From Rhabdophis nuchalis (Eukaryota; Chordata; Lepidosauria; Squamata; Natricidae), in assembly GCA_039707465.1 (NCBI GenBank), contig CM077644.1, forward strand, positions 95,151,375 through 95,215,374: a DNA stretch of 64,000 nt, read 5' to 3'. The position numbers and the translations under genes were made by a program. Shown piece after piece: positions 35,229 to 47,629 of this stretch (position 1 is its first letter; the number at the start of each line of letters is the position of its first letter). Under the pieces are notes generated by a model. It had not been told where the DNA came from. It saw only the letters and a program-made list of their open reading frames with translations, and ran no database searches.

Positions 35229-36649
35229 TATGTACCCAAACACTCAGACATTGCCAGTAGACACCCTGCTGTCTAGACATGGCCAGAACATTTTAGGTCT
35301 GACAGAGATTTGATGTCTTCTGAATTGATCCAAAAGCTTTTTGGGAGATTTGCAGGTAATTTCAGTGATCCTACTATACCCTGTGACCAACAGAATGGAG
35401 CTGCCCACTTTTGCTGTGCCATAACAAAGGAGCAGGCTGGAGTAGCAAGTTCTGCAAATATAAGGTAGGTATCCTTGGAGTATCAGACTGACTCTCAATG
35501 GCTCTCACTGAATTTTGGGAACAGCAAGGGGTACAAGCTGCCCTTCACCCTCTGACAAAAAGCCTGATCCCTAAAATCAAGTTTTTTAGTGGAAAACACG
35601 CTAGTGACCTTGCGCAGTCCATTCCCTTGGGAAACTATTCTGTTCAATGCGGGGGGGGGGGGACTCCCCATCCGGTCAGGATCAAAAAAGTGATCTTATT
35701 TCCATGTCTTTCATATTCATGGTTAGTATTTAATTTACATTAGCCGGTAGATTTTGTTGATGTTCAAAACTCTCTTCCCGACTTTGTTTTTCCTTGAAAC
35801 GAAATAACCTTCCATCCATTTCCCCCCTCCCCCCCCCAATAAAAGAACCAGAGCATTGTCAGAAAAAGCTTCATTAGAGCCAACTTGTGTGTTTTTTCTC
35901 CCCCTCCTTTTAGTTTTGAAGCACAGAAGGTGGGGGAGGCGAAGAGTTTTCCTCCTTTTCTTAACTGGATGACAGATTTTGTCTAATTAATCTAGAGCCC
36001 TGTGTATAGAAACTACTGCAAAGCAAACATGTCTATTAACAGAAAAGCAGTGATTACTGCTTGGCATCCAGCCAGGGCCTCTACATAAGCAATGAAACTG
36101 TCTCCGTGCCATATGGGTTCTGCTGTAGCTATGAATTGAATCCAACACAAGGTTAAGATGTGTCAGATTTAACTGTGATTTAATTGATACTGGTAAAGAG
36201 GCTCTACATAAAGAAACAGTGTGTGTGCTATTAGAAACAGACTGCATGTCAGCCTCTCTCCCTTCGTTTGTGGGCAAGAAAACATTCGCTCAGACATCTA
36301 AAGGAGTTTCCAGATTCTTACTTCTTTACATTCAATTGCATCAAACGCACACACACACTCACAAAATAGGCTTCAGGTTAACAAGTTTACCAGCATTTAA
36401 TTGGCAATGAATGAGAACTCTAATCAGATTCTCTAATGGGTTTTGTGCACATTTAATTAATCTCTATATGGAGGCTCCAATTATTTTGCCAAAATGATTA
36501 AAATAAAATAGAGGATGCTGCTTGATGAGTCTTACTATGTTGCAAGTAGTTCTACCGTCCAATGCTGAAGGGTCCCGTGTATCATTTATTGGATTTATAT
36601 CCTTGCTTTTTCAGCAACTTAAAGGTTGCATCTGTGACACTCGAGTGCA
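35229..36649. other. unique DNA
   Basis: Poly-G/C runs (35650-35662, 35820-35840). 36000-36480 contains AT-rich homeobox-site-like words (TTAATTA, TAATTG) and could be conserved noncoding. No gene recognised. Confidence 0.4.
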
Positions 36650-37454
36650 CTGATGACGAACCTATTTTGGCTCGCGTGCCATAAGTGGGGGGAGCACAGG
36701 AGGGGTCAAGCGTGGGCATGCCACACCCATAATGCAATGTGTGACCTCCCCAGTGCGCATGCGTGCACTACAGGCACAACCTCCCCAATTTTTGCATGCT
36801 CTTTTCACCCTCCCCAGGCTCCAGAGACTTTATAGGAGCCTGGGGAGGGTGAAAACAGCCTCCCCTGCCCCCCCGGAAGCCCTCCGGAAGCTTCAGCGGC
36901 CTTCAGGAGGCTTTCCTGAAGCCTCCAAGCAGTCAAAATGATGCTCCGACGAAACCAGAAGCGACGTCCGATTTGCTTGGAGCGTCATTTTGAGTGGTCC
37001 GGAGGCTGCAGAGACCTTGAGGAGACTTCCCTGAAGCCTCCAGACCGCTCAAAATGATGCTCCAAGCAAATCGGACATCACTTCCAGTTTCGTCGGAATG
37101 TTATTTTGAGTGCTCCGGAGGCTTCACGGAAGCCTCCTGAAGGTCGCTGAAGCCTCCGGACCACTCAAAATGACTTGCTCCAAGCAAATCAGACGTCACT
37201 TCCGGTTTCGTTGGAGCATCATTTTGCATGCTCGGAAGCTTCACGGAAGCTCATGAAGCCTCCAGAGGGCCTCCCGGGAGGGGAGGCTCTTTTCAACCTC
37301 CCCAGGCTCCTATAAAGCCTCTGGAGCCTGGGGAGGGTGAAAAAAGCATGCAAAAAAGGGCAAATTCAGCTGACAGGGCAGCACCTCGCATGCCCTGACA
37401 AATGGCTCCGCATGCCACCTGTGGCACGCACGCCATAGGTTTGCCATCACGGCT
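36650..37454. mobile_element. hAT element with alternating inverted repeats
   Basis: 805 bp. Ends CTGATGACGAACC and GGTTTGCCATCACGGCTG. Flanks CGAGTGCA/GTAGTGCA agree at 6 of 8. The interior alternates GAAGCCTCC..CAAAATGATGCTCC units with their reverse complements several times. Confidence 0.8.
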
Positions 37455-37721
37455 GTAGTGCAATTTTATCTCCAGAGCAATTCTGGGAGATTCTTAGGGA
37501 TGAAATGTTGGTTGTAAATGTTGTCTCAACAACCAAGTGTTTCCTAGTACCAGGGTTGAACAGTATTAGGCTAAATATCTCTTAAAATATGGGGAAAGTA
37601 TATAATTCACTAGCCCTAGATATAACAAGGTTATCCTTTTCATGTTGTCACATGGCAATCAACTGATTAAAGAAATGGCAGCCTTTCCTGGCAGACTAGA
37701 CTAGGACATCAGAGTTATAAA
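37455..37721. other. unique DNA
   Basis: Nothing recognised. Confidence 0.5.
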
Positions 37722-38510
37722 TGTATTTTTTTTTAATTTATTTGTACCCTGCCTTTATTATTTTTGCAAACAACTCAAGGTGGGGAACATAGCGAAGTTA
37801 TTTGTAAAATTATGGAATGCGCAGAGATGAGTAGGTTAACCTTTGAAGTTAGAGAGCAAGAGAGCGAACAATTTTATGAAATATGGAATAAATTGTATCA
37901 ATGGTTGGAAAAAAGGGAAATCTAAGGGATATAATATACATATTATATTATTATAAAACTTGTATAAATTTTTGTCTTTAGAGGGAGGAAATATTTTACT
38001 TTACAATGATAGAGTTAGCTCTAGAGACAACGGAAAATAACGGTATAACATGGGAAGACTTTCTTTTCTCCTTCCTTTCCTTTATTTAATACCTTGTTTA
38101 TATATTGAAGAATTAGGGGGGAAAGATTGATTTGATAAATGGAAATGTTGTTCTATAAAACAAAAGTGATATATATATATGACCAAAGAAATAGGGATAG
38201 GTATTTTTGTGATTTCAAACACTGACGCACAAAACGTTTGTCCGAACGACATGTTGTATAAAGCACGAAATGAATGATGTTTTTTATTTATTCTTAATAT
38301 TAAAAATAAAAAATTTAATTAAAAAAAAGGTGGGGAACATAGCCATACCTTCCTCCTCCTATTTTCCTGACCACAACAAACCTGTGAGTGGGTTGGGCTG
38401 AGAGAGAGTGACTGGCCCAAAGTCACCCAGTTGGCTTTCATGGCTAAGGCAGGGCTTGAATTCATGGTCTCCTGCTTTCTAACCTGGTGCTTTAACCACT
38501 AGACCAAACT
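37722..38510 (-). repeat. Sauria-type SINE split by an L1 insertion
   Basis: Left part 37722-37793 (Bov-B-like tail, TTATTATTTTTGCAAACAAC). Right part 38344-38510 (CAAAGTCACCCAGTTGGC, then head AGACCAAACT). The junction sequence AAGGTGGGGAACATAGC is duplicated. Confidence 0.88.
37794..38326 (+). mobile_element. L1 LINE 3' end, 5'-truncated
   Basis: The 5' end encodes the last ~43 codons of ORF2 (LTFEVREQESEQFYEIW then a stop at about 37922). It is followed by about 400 bp of AT-rich 3' UTR and an A tail (38321-38328). Target duplication of 17 bp AAGGTGGGGAACATAGC (37777-37793, 38327-38343), typical of L1 target-primed insertion. Such an autonomous L1 lineage could supply enzymes in trans to the ORF1-only family. 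Confidence 0.85.
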
Positions 38511-38753
38511 AATACTATTTTACTATAAGGCTACAGTATTAGAACATTGCAAGTCTGAATGCGCTTCCTCCTTCCCACCCTTTTTCTTCCTGAATGCATG
38601 GAGGGCCATGTCTGCGGAGCTTTCTCGAATTACGTTTTGTACCCCTGGTTCAGATTTCTCTTATCTGGCCATTGCCTCGCTTATGACTTTTCCTCTTTTT
38701 CCTCAAGGTTATTTCTACCGCCCATTATAAGATGCTTCACCCTACAATGTCCT
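38511..38753. other. unique DNA
   Basis: Nothing recognised. Confidence 0.5.
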
Positions 38754-39158
38754 CAGGGGTGGACTTCAAAAAAAATTGCAGCTACCCTATTGCTGGGTGG
38801 GCATGGCCGTAGTGGATGCGACCTAGTCAGCCTCCTCCACCACAGTGGGGGGAGAGTGTTTTTCGCCCTCCCCAGGCTCCTGAGGCTTTCCTCTAGCCTC
38901 TGGGAGGGTGAAAACTGCTTCCCCTGGGCTCTGGAGGCCAAAAACTGGCCAATCTCTGGACTTCTCGAACCTCCGGTAGGCCTGTTTCCCACCTCCCCAA
39001 GCCTCCATGCGGGTCCTGCACTTACCTGGCATGATGAGACTGCTGGGAGGGGTGTGGTGGCATGGCCAGCCAGGGGTGGCATTTGGTGGTTTGCCAAACT
39101 GGACAGAATCCGAGTTAGAGGATCGCCCGAACCTGTGCAAACCTCCAGCAGCCCACTG
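38754..39158. mobile_element. hAT non-autonomous element (CAGGGGTGGACTTC)
   Basis: Ends CAGGGGTGGACTTC and rc CAGTGGGCTGCTGG. Relative of 18475-19498 without the LTR; it shows the uninterrupted junction CCAAACTGGACAGAATCC. No clear duplication. Confidence 0.75.
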
Positions 39159-39738
39159 TAACAAAGATTGTCATCTATCTGTGCTGCACCAAATGTGGGT
39201 AGTTTCTTAAAGTTCTGACTAGGAAGTCCCAAAGCTGAACTGAGAGACACTAATCTAACATCACCCAACTGAGACATGAACTTCTCTGAATCAAATCTAA
39301 GGCATTAATGATTTCTACTGGCTCTCTTACTTCCGAGATCTACAGTATGAGTCACTGACTTGCATTTTCAGCCTTAATAGCAATCAATGTGGCAGCAAAG
39401 GTTTGAGCTGTAGACTATTTTGCATGAATATGGAGTTGAAGGTATCGCATAACAAAGATGGGTTGCTGAATCTAGTATAAGTGGTATATGATATAAGAAA
39501 GCATGCATGAGAATAAATGAACTGCTTAGGGAATTGTTCAATATTTAACAGTAAGACTAGCATAAATTGGTTGCTTAGTGTATTTATTCTGCCTAGAGTC
39601 ACCTTGTAGGGAAGATGGGTGACATAAAAATTTAATAAATAATTTGGTTAAAAAAAATACTAAATCCTTTGGTGATATCAGAGGTATATTGACAGAGGAT
39701 ATAAATAAATGTGCAATTTTAGTATACATGTATTAGGC
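39159..39738. other. unique DNA
   Basis: Nothing recognised. Confidence 0.5.
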
Positions 39739-39819
39739 CAATGATGGCTTACCTTTTTTGGCTTGCATGCCAAAAGGGGGGGGAGCGCGGGGGGGGGGTT
39801 GTGCATGGGCGGGCCACAC

Positions 39820-40329
<510 letters not shown>

Positions 40330-40596
40330 GGCCACACCCATAATGTTATGTGCCTGGCCCCCTTGCTTTTGGGATGCTTTTTTCGCCCTCCCCAGGCTCC
40401 AGAGACTTTCTAGGAGCCTGGGGAGGGTGAAAACAGCCTCCCCTCCCTACCTCCGGAGGCTTCAGGAGCTTCCCTGAAGCCTCCAGAGGGCAAAAAATGG
40501 CCTCAAAAGAAGGCCTAAATCAGCTGGCTAGCGCACACATGCACACTGGAGCTGACAGGGCAACGTCTCATGTGCCCTCAGAAATGGTTCCGCTGT

Positions 40597-42165
40597 TGGT
40601 TGAGAAATGAATGATCTGTGGCAAATATTAGATTGATTGTATGAAGCAACACAGATAAAGAGTACCTGAAAATTAATGTATTAAAGTTCAAGAAAGTTGG
40701 GTTTGACAGGGAAAATAAAAGTTAATTGATTGTAAGCTCAATTATGAAAATCTTTAACAATAGATGAATTTGGGCACCTTAGTAGAAAAGTATTGGTAAA
40801 TATGTCTATTGAAGCCATTGAGTAACAAAAAATGCTTTGTATAAAAGTATGTTTCTGCCCACATTTTTATGTAGAAGCAAGAACTACTATACTTGGGAAA
40901 ATATAAAAATAAGGTAAATTTCACTTGGAACGAGTTACCTAAAAAGCATGCCTAGTAAAATAAGAAAATATAGGATCAGTAATGAATGGGTGGTGAATGA
41001 GTAGGAATTTAACAGAAAACAGAGAGACTAGTGTTAACTGTGATGATTTGGTCATATAGAGACAACGAATGAGGACTGAATTGCAAAATAAGTGTATAAA
41101 GGAAAAGTGACTAAGTCAAGAGGATGGGTAAAATCAAAAAGGCATCACTAGGTGAACTCAGTGAGATTGTCAAAAAGAGGTGAGAAAATTACAGAACAAA
41201 AAGCAGTGGATGAAGAGGTCTATAAGGGTGATAGAAAGATGATTTACAAAGTCAGAGAGGCATGGAAAAGTATACTGATTGAATCTGAAACTGAACTGAT
41301 CACAAACTGAATCTAGTTGCATTTCCATTTCTTTCTTCTCCTGCCTTATTTTCTTTAGCTTATTATTTCTTACTTCTTTTCTGCTCTCTGCATAAAAGTT
41401 GCTTCCCTTCCAAAAATGACATAGCTATTATCTGGCTTCTCTGATCAGATAATACTATACTCAGAAGTAGAAAGTTTGCAGGTAAAGATTCAAGGATGTA
41501 CCAGTAGTTATTGCTGAAAAGTTAATTTTATGGCAGCCACTAAAAAAATTGTGAGTGCAAAAATCCAGCAACTGCAAAGGGCAAGCCATGCATATGGCAG
41601 AATCAAAATTCAAATTATGAATCTCTTTTTTCCCATCCACCCCCTACAGGAAAAAGCATCTTGCTTTAGCGTGTGATGAGTGGTTGACATTTGTAAATTG
41701 TTACCATAATGGACTACTACCTGCTCTCAGGATCTGCTTTGTTACCTAATTCAATCTGGCTTTTACAGGTACCCAGATGGTGGAATGTGCACCTGTAGGA
41801 ATAGGGGCAGAGACTTTCGGCAACATACAGCTTTCTCAAAGAGAGGCCCAGATTAAAAGACTGCACAGTCCCACAGGCAGGGTGGGGAGGTTCAGGGTAG
41901 CCACCTAGAATCTTTCAGGATATTTCTAGGAGATAGGAAAGTTATAGCTTTAGTTTGTCAACATTCTGTCCATTAGGTGTGAGCCAAGGATTCTCACCCT
42001 GGGGTGCCTGAAACTCCAGTGGGTTGAAGATGCAATTTCAGTGAGTGCAAGCACTAATCAAACATTTCTTTGGGATGTGGGCCATAGAAAAGGTTGGGAG
42101 CTAGTGGTATAAGCAAATAAAGTCTGATTGGATCTCGCTGTTTTGCGAGATAGTATAGTATAGAA
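40597..42165. other. mostly unique; possible decayed LINE C-terminus
   Basis: About 41040-41280 has the order of a LINE ORF C-terminus (GGTCATATAGAGACAACGAA, AAGTGACTAAGTCAAGAGG, GTGAGATTGTC), but all frames are broken. RTE/CR1-like origin is a guess. The rest is unrecognised. Confidence 0.3.
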
Positions 42166-43079
42166 TCGTGATGGAGAACCTATGGCACGCATGCCACAGG
42201 TGGCACGCTGAGCCATTTGTCAGGGTACGCTGAAGTCGCCCTTTTTTGAAGCCATTTTTCCACCTTCCCCAGGCTTCAGAGGCTTTATAGGAGCCTGGGA
42301 AGGGCAAAAACAGCCTCCCCTCCCCCCCCTCCCCCGGAGGCCCTCCAGAGGCTTCATGATCTTCCCTGAAACCTCTGGAACGCTCCGACCAAACTGGAAG
42401 TGACGTCCGATTTGCTTGGAGCGTCGTTTTGAGTGGTCTGGAAGCTTCAGCAACCTTCAGGAGGCTTCCCTGAAGCCTCTGGACTGCTCAAAACGACACT
42501 CCAAGCAAATTGGACGTCACTTCCGGTTTGGTCAGAATGGCATTTTGAGTGCTCTGGAGGCTTCCCAGGCCCTCCGGAGGCTTCAGTGACCTTCAGGAGG
42601 CTTCCCTGAAGCCTCCAGAGTACTCAAAATGATGTTTCAATCAAACCAGAAGTGATATCTGATTTGCTTGGAGCGTCGTTTTGAGCGGTCTGGAGGCTTC
42701 AGGGAAGCCTCCTGAAGGTTGCTGAAGCCTCCAGGCCACTCAAAACGATGCTCCAAGCAAATCGGACGTCACTTCCGGTTTGGTCGGAGCATCATTTTGA
42801 GTGCTCAGAGGCTTCAGGGAAGTATTCTGAAGGTCGCTGAAGCCTCCGGAGGGCCTCTGGGGGGCGGGGGAGACTGTTTCTGCCCTCCCCAGGCTCCTAT
42901 AAAGCCTCTGGAGCCTGGGAGGGTGAAAAGAACATGCACAAAATGGGGGGAGCGCCTATAGTGTGCGCATGCGCACTGGGGCGGTTGCACATTGCATTAT
43001 GGGTGTGGCACGCCCACGCATGACCCCCCCTGCACTCCCCCCACATGGCACGTGAACCAAAAAAGGTTCGCCATTGCTG
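42166..43079. mobile_element. hAT element, 914 bp, alternating inverted repeats
   Basis: Left end TCGTGATGGAGAACCTATGG, right end GGTTCGCCATTGCTG. Exact duplication GTATAGAA (42158-42165, 43080-43087). Interior holds more copies of the GAAGCCTCC / CGTCACTTCCGGTTTGGTC unit than its relatives, in alternating orientation. Confidence 0.92.
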
Positions 43080-43087
43080 GTATAGAA

Positions 43088-43641
43088 AGTTATATCCTGA
43101 GAGATTCTAGCTTCTCTCCCTTTCTGCTCCTTCAGGCGCACATTCCATCACAACAATATAGGTGCAGGTGTAAATATAGGTATAGGAGCTTTAACAATCT
43201 AGGTTCCTTCAACTTAGGTTCTTCTACCAATTCCATAAAATTATGCCAACATGGCCAATTAGACCACTGCTCCCATAAAACCACTGTAAACCCCGCCCAG
43301 CACATGCCCTCTGTTTGATTAGATGGAAATCCAAAGCAACAAGGTCTCTGGTATCTATTTTAAAGAGCAACAAACTTTTCATCACGTTTTCATGAATGAA
43401 TGAATTAATTAATTCCAAGACAGCAACACCAATGGCAGCCTCCGTCAAATGCTCTCAATAACTATAACTTTGTTGCTTGTATCTTTACGATTTATATTGT
43501 TTTGTTTAGTTTCCTAGTAGGATTTATGTTGATTCTATCCCTAAGCGTTGTATCATATGATATATAATGAATGTATTTTTATGATGACTATCCTCATGAT
43601 TTATCACTTATAGCTTTTAAGTACAATGAGAGCTTAGGCAC
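43088..43641. other. unique DNA
   Basis: Nothing recognised. Confidence 0.5.
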
Positions 43642-43790
43642 CAGTGGTGGGATTCATTTACCTTCCCTATCGGTTCACAAAGGTGAGTGCACATGCGCAG
43701 TGGTTGCACATTACGTTGGGGCGGGTGGGCAGAGCCTCCCGCCGCTGCCGCTGCCAGTTCACTGGAACTGGAGAGAACTGAATACCAACT
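43642..43790. mobile_element. hAT MITE (CAGTGGTGGGATTC), right end unclear
   Basis: Left end CAGTGGTGGGATTCATTTAC; interior CGGTTCACAAAGGTGAG and GCCGCTGCCGCTGCCAGTTC. No clear right terminus. Confidence 0.55.
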
Positions 43791-43804
43791 CTGTTATGCA
43801 CTGA

Positions 43805-43863
43805 GGGCAAATTCATTGTGTAATTACACTTGGCCAATAAAGAATTCTATTCTACTCTATTCT
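43805..43863 (+). mobile_element. LINE 3' tail with ATTCT repeat
   Basis: ACACTTGGCCAATAAAGAAT followed by TCTATTCTACTCTATTCT, the AATAG-class microsatellite that caps CR1-like 3' ends in snakes. Confidence 0.6.
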
Positions 43864-43967
43864 CCCATTGACCTCATCAGATACAGGGAGTACAGGATGA
43901 AAATGCATCAGTAGAATCAGTTTGGTTGCTAATCATCAATAAATGCTGATGCATGTATAATCTAGAC

Positions 43968-44101
43968 CAGGGGTCTCCAACCTTTGCAACTCTAAGTCTG
44001 AAGGACTTCGCTCCCAGAATTCTCCAGGCAGCAAAGCTGGCTGGAGAAGTCTGGGAGCTGAAGTCCTTCAGACTTAAAGTTGCAAAGGTTGGAGACCCCT
44101 G
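43968..44101. mobile_element. 134-bp fold-back hAT MITE
   Basis: CAGGGGTCTCCAACCTTTGC arms; exact duplication ATCTAGAC (43960-43967, 44102-44109). Confidence 0.93.
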
Positions 44102-44109
44102 ATCTAGAC

Positions 44110-44934
44110 TTGATCTCTTAGGTAGGTGTATATATTCAAGCATAGGTGTACAGTATTTTCCACAGAGAGCATCTCACAATAAGATACCTTTTTTAAAAAC
44201 CAATTTTTCACAGAGATGGGGAAAATATAAAAGCATTTAATAGGAGCAGTTGTTCTCGTCTCCCGAGCCCATCCCCGAATGAGAATATGGTATATTTTTC
44301 AACATTGTATCTCAATTAGGAAGAAAGACAAGAAAAGGAATCCAAAGAAGGTTGTGGGGTTTTGGTTTTTTTTTTTTTAGAAAATACACATAAATTGGTA
44401 TTTTAAAAAAAAAATTGAACAAGTTTCTATCTTTTGTTAAGTATTAACAAAATCCATTATTTTGCCATGCAACCTCACTGATAAAATAGAAAGTTACATG
44501 CTGTTATCAAATATACATAATTACAAGGAAAGATACGAGGCCAAGGAGATGGAAAGCTTATTAACCAAGCTTCGTTCTTTGTTAAACTACCTCAGTGCCA
44601 TGCTTTTATTAGTCATCTCCATTATTCAAGTAGGAAGAACACCTTGAAAGGTGAATTCCTTCAGTAATTGCTGTTCACCTGCAAAAAAAAAAAAAGTCAG
44701 CATTTGCAGTTTAGATTTGCATCCTCCCTTGTATAGTAGCAACTGCTTTTAACTAGCTCTTCTTTTCTCTGGTATTCCATACCTCATCATATTGAAATAC
44801 TTTGACCTGATCACATACAGGAACTGAAAGCTCCACGAATGAAACTTTCTTTTGTTTTTTTCTTTTCAGATGGGAGCCAGTGGAGAATTTCTCTATGATT
44901 CTTGCACTTTTCATCAATCATAAATGCTCCAAAC
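44110..44934. other. unique DNA
   Basis: Nothing recognised. Confidence 0.5.
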
Positions 44935-45466
44935 CAGCAGTGGTATTCAGCCGGTTCGGACCGATTCATACAAACTGGTAGTGTCAACGATCAGCTGGCT
45001 CACCCAACCACACCTGCCCTATCCTGTCCTTTATTTCCTGCTTTCTAGTTCATCTCAATCGTGTGGCACAGCTGATTCCCCCCCTTCCTGTTCTACTAAC
45101 CGTTGCTGACTTGGAAGGTAAACAGCTGGCCTTCTACATCAGGGGTAGTCAACCTTTTTATACCTACCGCCCACTTTTGTATCTTTCTTAGTAGTAAGTT
45201 TTTCTAACCGCCCACCAGTTCCGCAGTAATGGTGATTTATAAAGTAGGGAAGTCAATTAAATTTTAAAAAGGAAAGTGCTTCAGTATCGGACAAAACCCC
45301 TACCTGCCCACCATGCAAGCTGGAACGCCCACTAGTGGGCGGTAGGGACCAGGTTGACTACCACTGTTCTAAATGCTCCATTTTCAGTGCCGCACACAAA
45401 GCGCGCATACATGCACAAAGCACATGCTCACTGAACCAGTTGTTAAACGGCAGCATCCCACCACTG
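44935..45466. mobile_element. hAT element (CAGCAGTGGTATTCAG), split by a MITE
   Basis: Ends CAGCAGTGGTATTCAGCCGG and rc CAGTGGTGGGATGCTGCCG. Exact duplication CTCCAAAC (44927-44934, 45467-45474). Interrupted at 45140-45366. Confidence 0.9.
45140..45366. mobile_element. hAT MITE (CAGGGGTAGTCAACC ends)
   Basis: 227 bp, same length as 24821-25047. Duplication TTCTACAT/TTCTAAAT (45132-45139, 45367-45374), one mismatch. Confidence 0.9.
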
Positions 45467-45474
45467 CTCCAAAC

Positions 45475-47429
45475 TGTTCCTGAACCCACACTCTTTATTT
45501 TGAAATGTGCTCTTTTCTTTTCCCTCCCAATGGATTATGGGGGAGGGGGGGGAAGGTTCAACAATGTGAGCACAATCTTGGAGGGAATAGGAACTCTTGC
45601 TAGGGTTACCCCTGATGGTACGATCAAAAGAGGAAGAATAAAGCTAAGGTTAATTCATAAGTTAAGGCAGGATGAGATTCTGCATCATGAAGGAAGACAA
45701 CCTGCTTATGTGAAGGAAGTTCAAAGTTAAAGAGAAGGCTATAACAAATCAAGAAAACTGTGTGGACATAGTTGAAGCATTTAGATAAATGGGCATGAGA
45801 CTATACAAAGAAATCAAATGGCGATATATCCCAAAAAGCATGTGCGCAATTATAATGCAATAAATAGCAAGGTCATGTCTAGTGGAATTAGTCTATATCC
45901 CCTGGAGATTAATGTTATGTTAAATAAACAGTGGCAGAGAATATTGAAGAACTGTACCGCAAATTGCAAAGGGGGATAAATATAATATCTAGGAAGGAAG
46001 CGAGTGTACTAAAAAGTGACTTGGATACAAAAGATGGAGAAATACAGCTAGGTTTCAGTTGGGTGAACAAAGTAAACCGAGAGACAGTTCAGTAGAGTTT
46101 GTCAAAGAGATTGTTTCAGCCATTGCTAACACCTATTTCATGCAGTATAAACACATAATCTAGATTTGGATAACATTGGAGTCAAATGTACTACACGACA
46201 GGAAACAGAAGATGGAAAAGGGCAAGCCAATCAGCCAAACTACTTTAATGTGCAGACTGTGGAAACCGAGTATGAATTCTTAGTGTCAAACCTATTGGTT
46301 AAATTTAGAAAATTAAAGAGAGCAAGTGTGCCAACAAAATTTGACTTGGAGGGTATATAATCAAAATAGAAGATCGATGTAAGGAATGGATTCAGTATAC
46401 TTAAACAAACAAACAACCAATCCTTTCAGAAGATGTTATTTTGATCACCCAGGTAAAGCAAAGGATAAAAGCTTTGGACAACAACAATAACAAAAAATTT
46501 ATAACAAGCAGACACAGATTTTGAACCACAAGGAAGAAAGGACAAGGAAAGTGAGTTTTGCAAGTGTATTTATAGAACTATCTAATCTAATGCAAATGTG
46601 GTGAAAAGATGTACTGAAAATGCTTACAAATGGAATGAAAGAATGACCAAAATATTTAGGAGAATACATTTAGGAACCAACTTCACTAGAAAATGAGATA
46701 CGACAGGCAGTAAACCAGCTGTTCACTAGGACAGCACCCCGAGTGAAATCTGATTCTCATGCTGATAAGGAGGCTAAATAGCCATTTTATAAACTGTATC
46801 CAGATGCAGGCCTCCTGCCTTATAAAACAGATCGGCTTTCTCCCAATTTTATTACACTAGGACAAGAAAGAGTACAAGAATCAAACTGCTTTGATTTGCC
46901 TATACGCAGATTCCTCATTTGAAAAGGAAGCACTCCATAGAATGTTTGTGTTCCAGCTTTAACCATTTTTCCCTAACAAATCTTCCTAATCTGAATTCAG
47001 GGAGAGTTTTTCTCTGGATCGATCATTTCCAGTCCTGATTGCTGCTACAAAGCCTGACAACCAGTTGTGGATGAAATATGCACTAAACTGTTTAACACTG
47101 CAGTAGAAGAAGCTGTTAAAATGCTTCCAACCTTGTGACAACAACCATACGACAAGTGTGAGATCTGGACCTTGGAAAAGGTTGGTATATATACCAATCC
47201 CAAAGAAAGAAAAATGCTACAAAATGAGCAACTCTACAGAACTTTACATTAATACTTCCTATAGGGAAAGGTTTATTCCAAGTCTCACAAAGAATGGACA
47301 CAGACAGACAATGAACTTTCCTTTAACTTTTAACTTAAAGCAGAGGGATACAAGATCAAATCTCTAGAATATCTGGAATAAGATGGATATTAGAGAGAGC
47401 AAGAGAAGCTTCACTTTGCTGGCTACCCA
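45475..47429. other. unrecognised, purine-rich
   Basis: About 45600-46740 is A/G-rich with coding-like texture but stops in every frame. It could be a dead retroelement that I cannot place. No gene called. Confidence 0.3.
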
Positions 47430-47550
47430 CAGGGGTGTCAAGTGACTGCCCACAGGCCGGCTGCGTCACATGCAAGCCATGCCCACCCCAGCTCTGCAAA
47501 GGGAAAACATCATATGACGGCAACTTGATGCCGCAGGTTTGACACCAGTG
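47430..47550. mobile_element. short hAT MITE (CAGGGGTGTCAAG ends)
   Basis: Left CAGGGGTGTCAAGTGACTG, right rc CACTGGTGTCAAACC. Flanks GGCTACCCA/GGCTACCA fit an 8-bp duplication with a 1-base indel. Confidence 0.75.
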
Positions 47551-47629
47551 GGCTACCACAAGGCCTTGATTATGCATATGATGCAACACCTCATTATTCT
47601 AAGTGCTAAGTTATTCATTCTGGCTTCTT

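Noticed and set aside
42166..43079. Regularly spaced repeats resembling an array such as CRISPR
   Set aside because: Units alternate in orientation, lack unique spacers and lie within hAT ends with a target duplication.
45475..47429. Possible dead retroelement ORF
   Set aside because: No RT, protease or endonuclease motif could be placed; stops in all frames.
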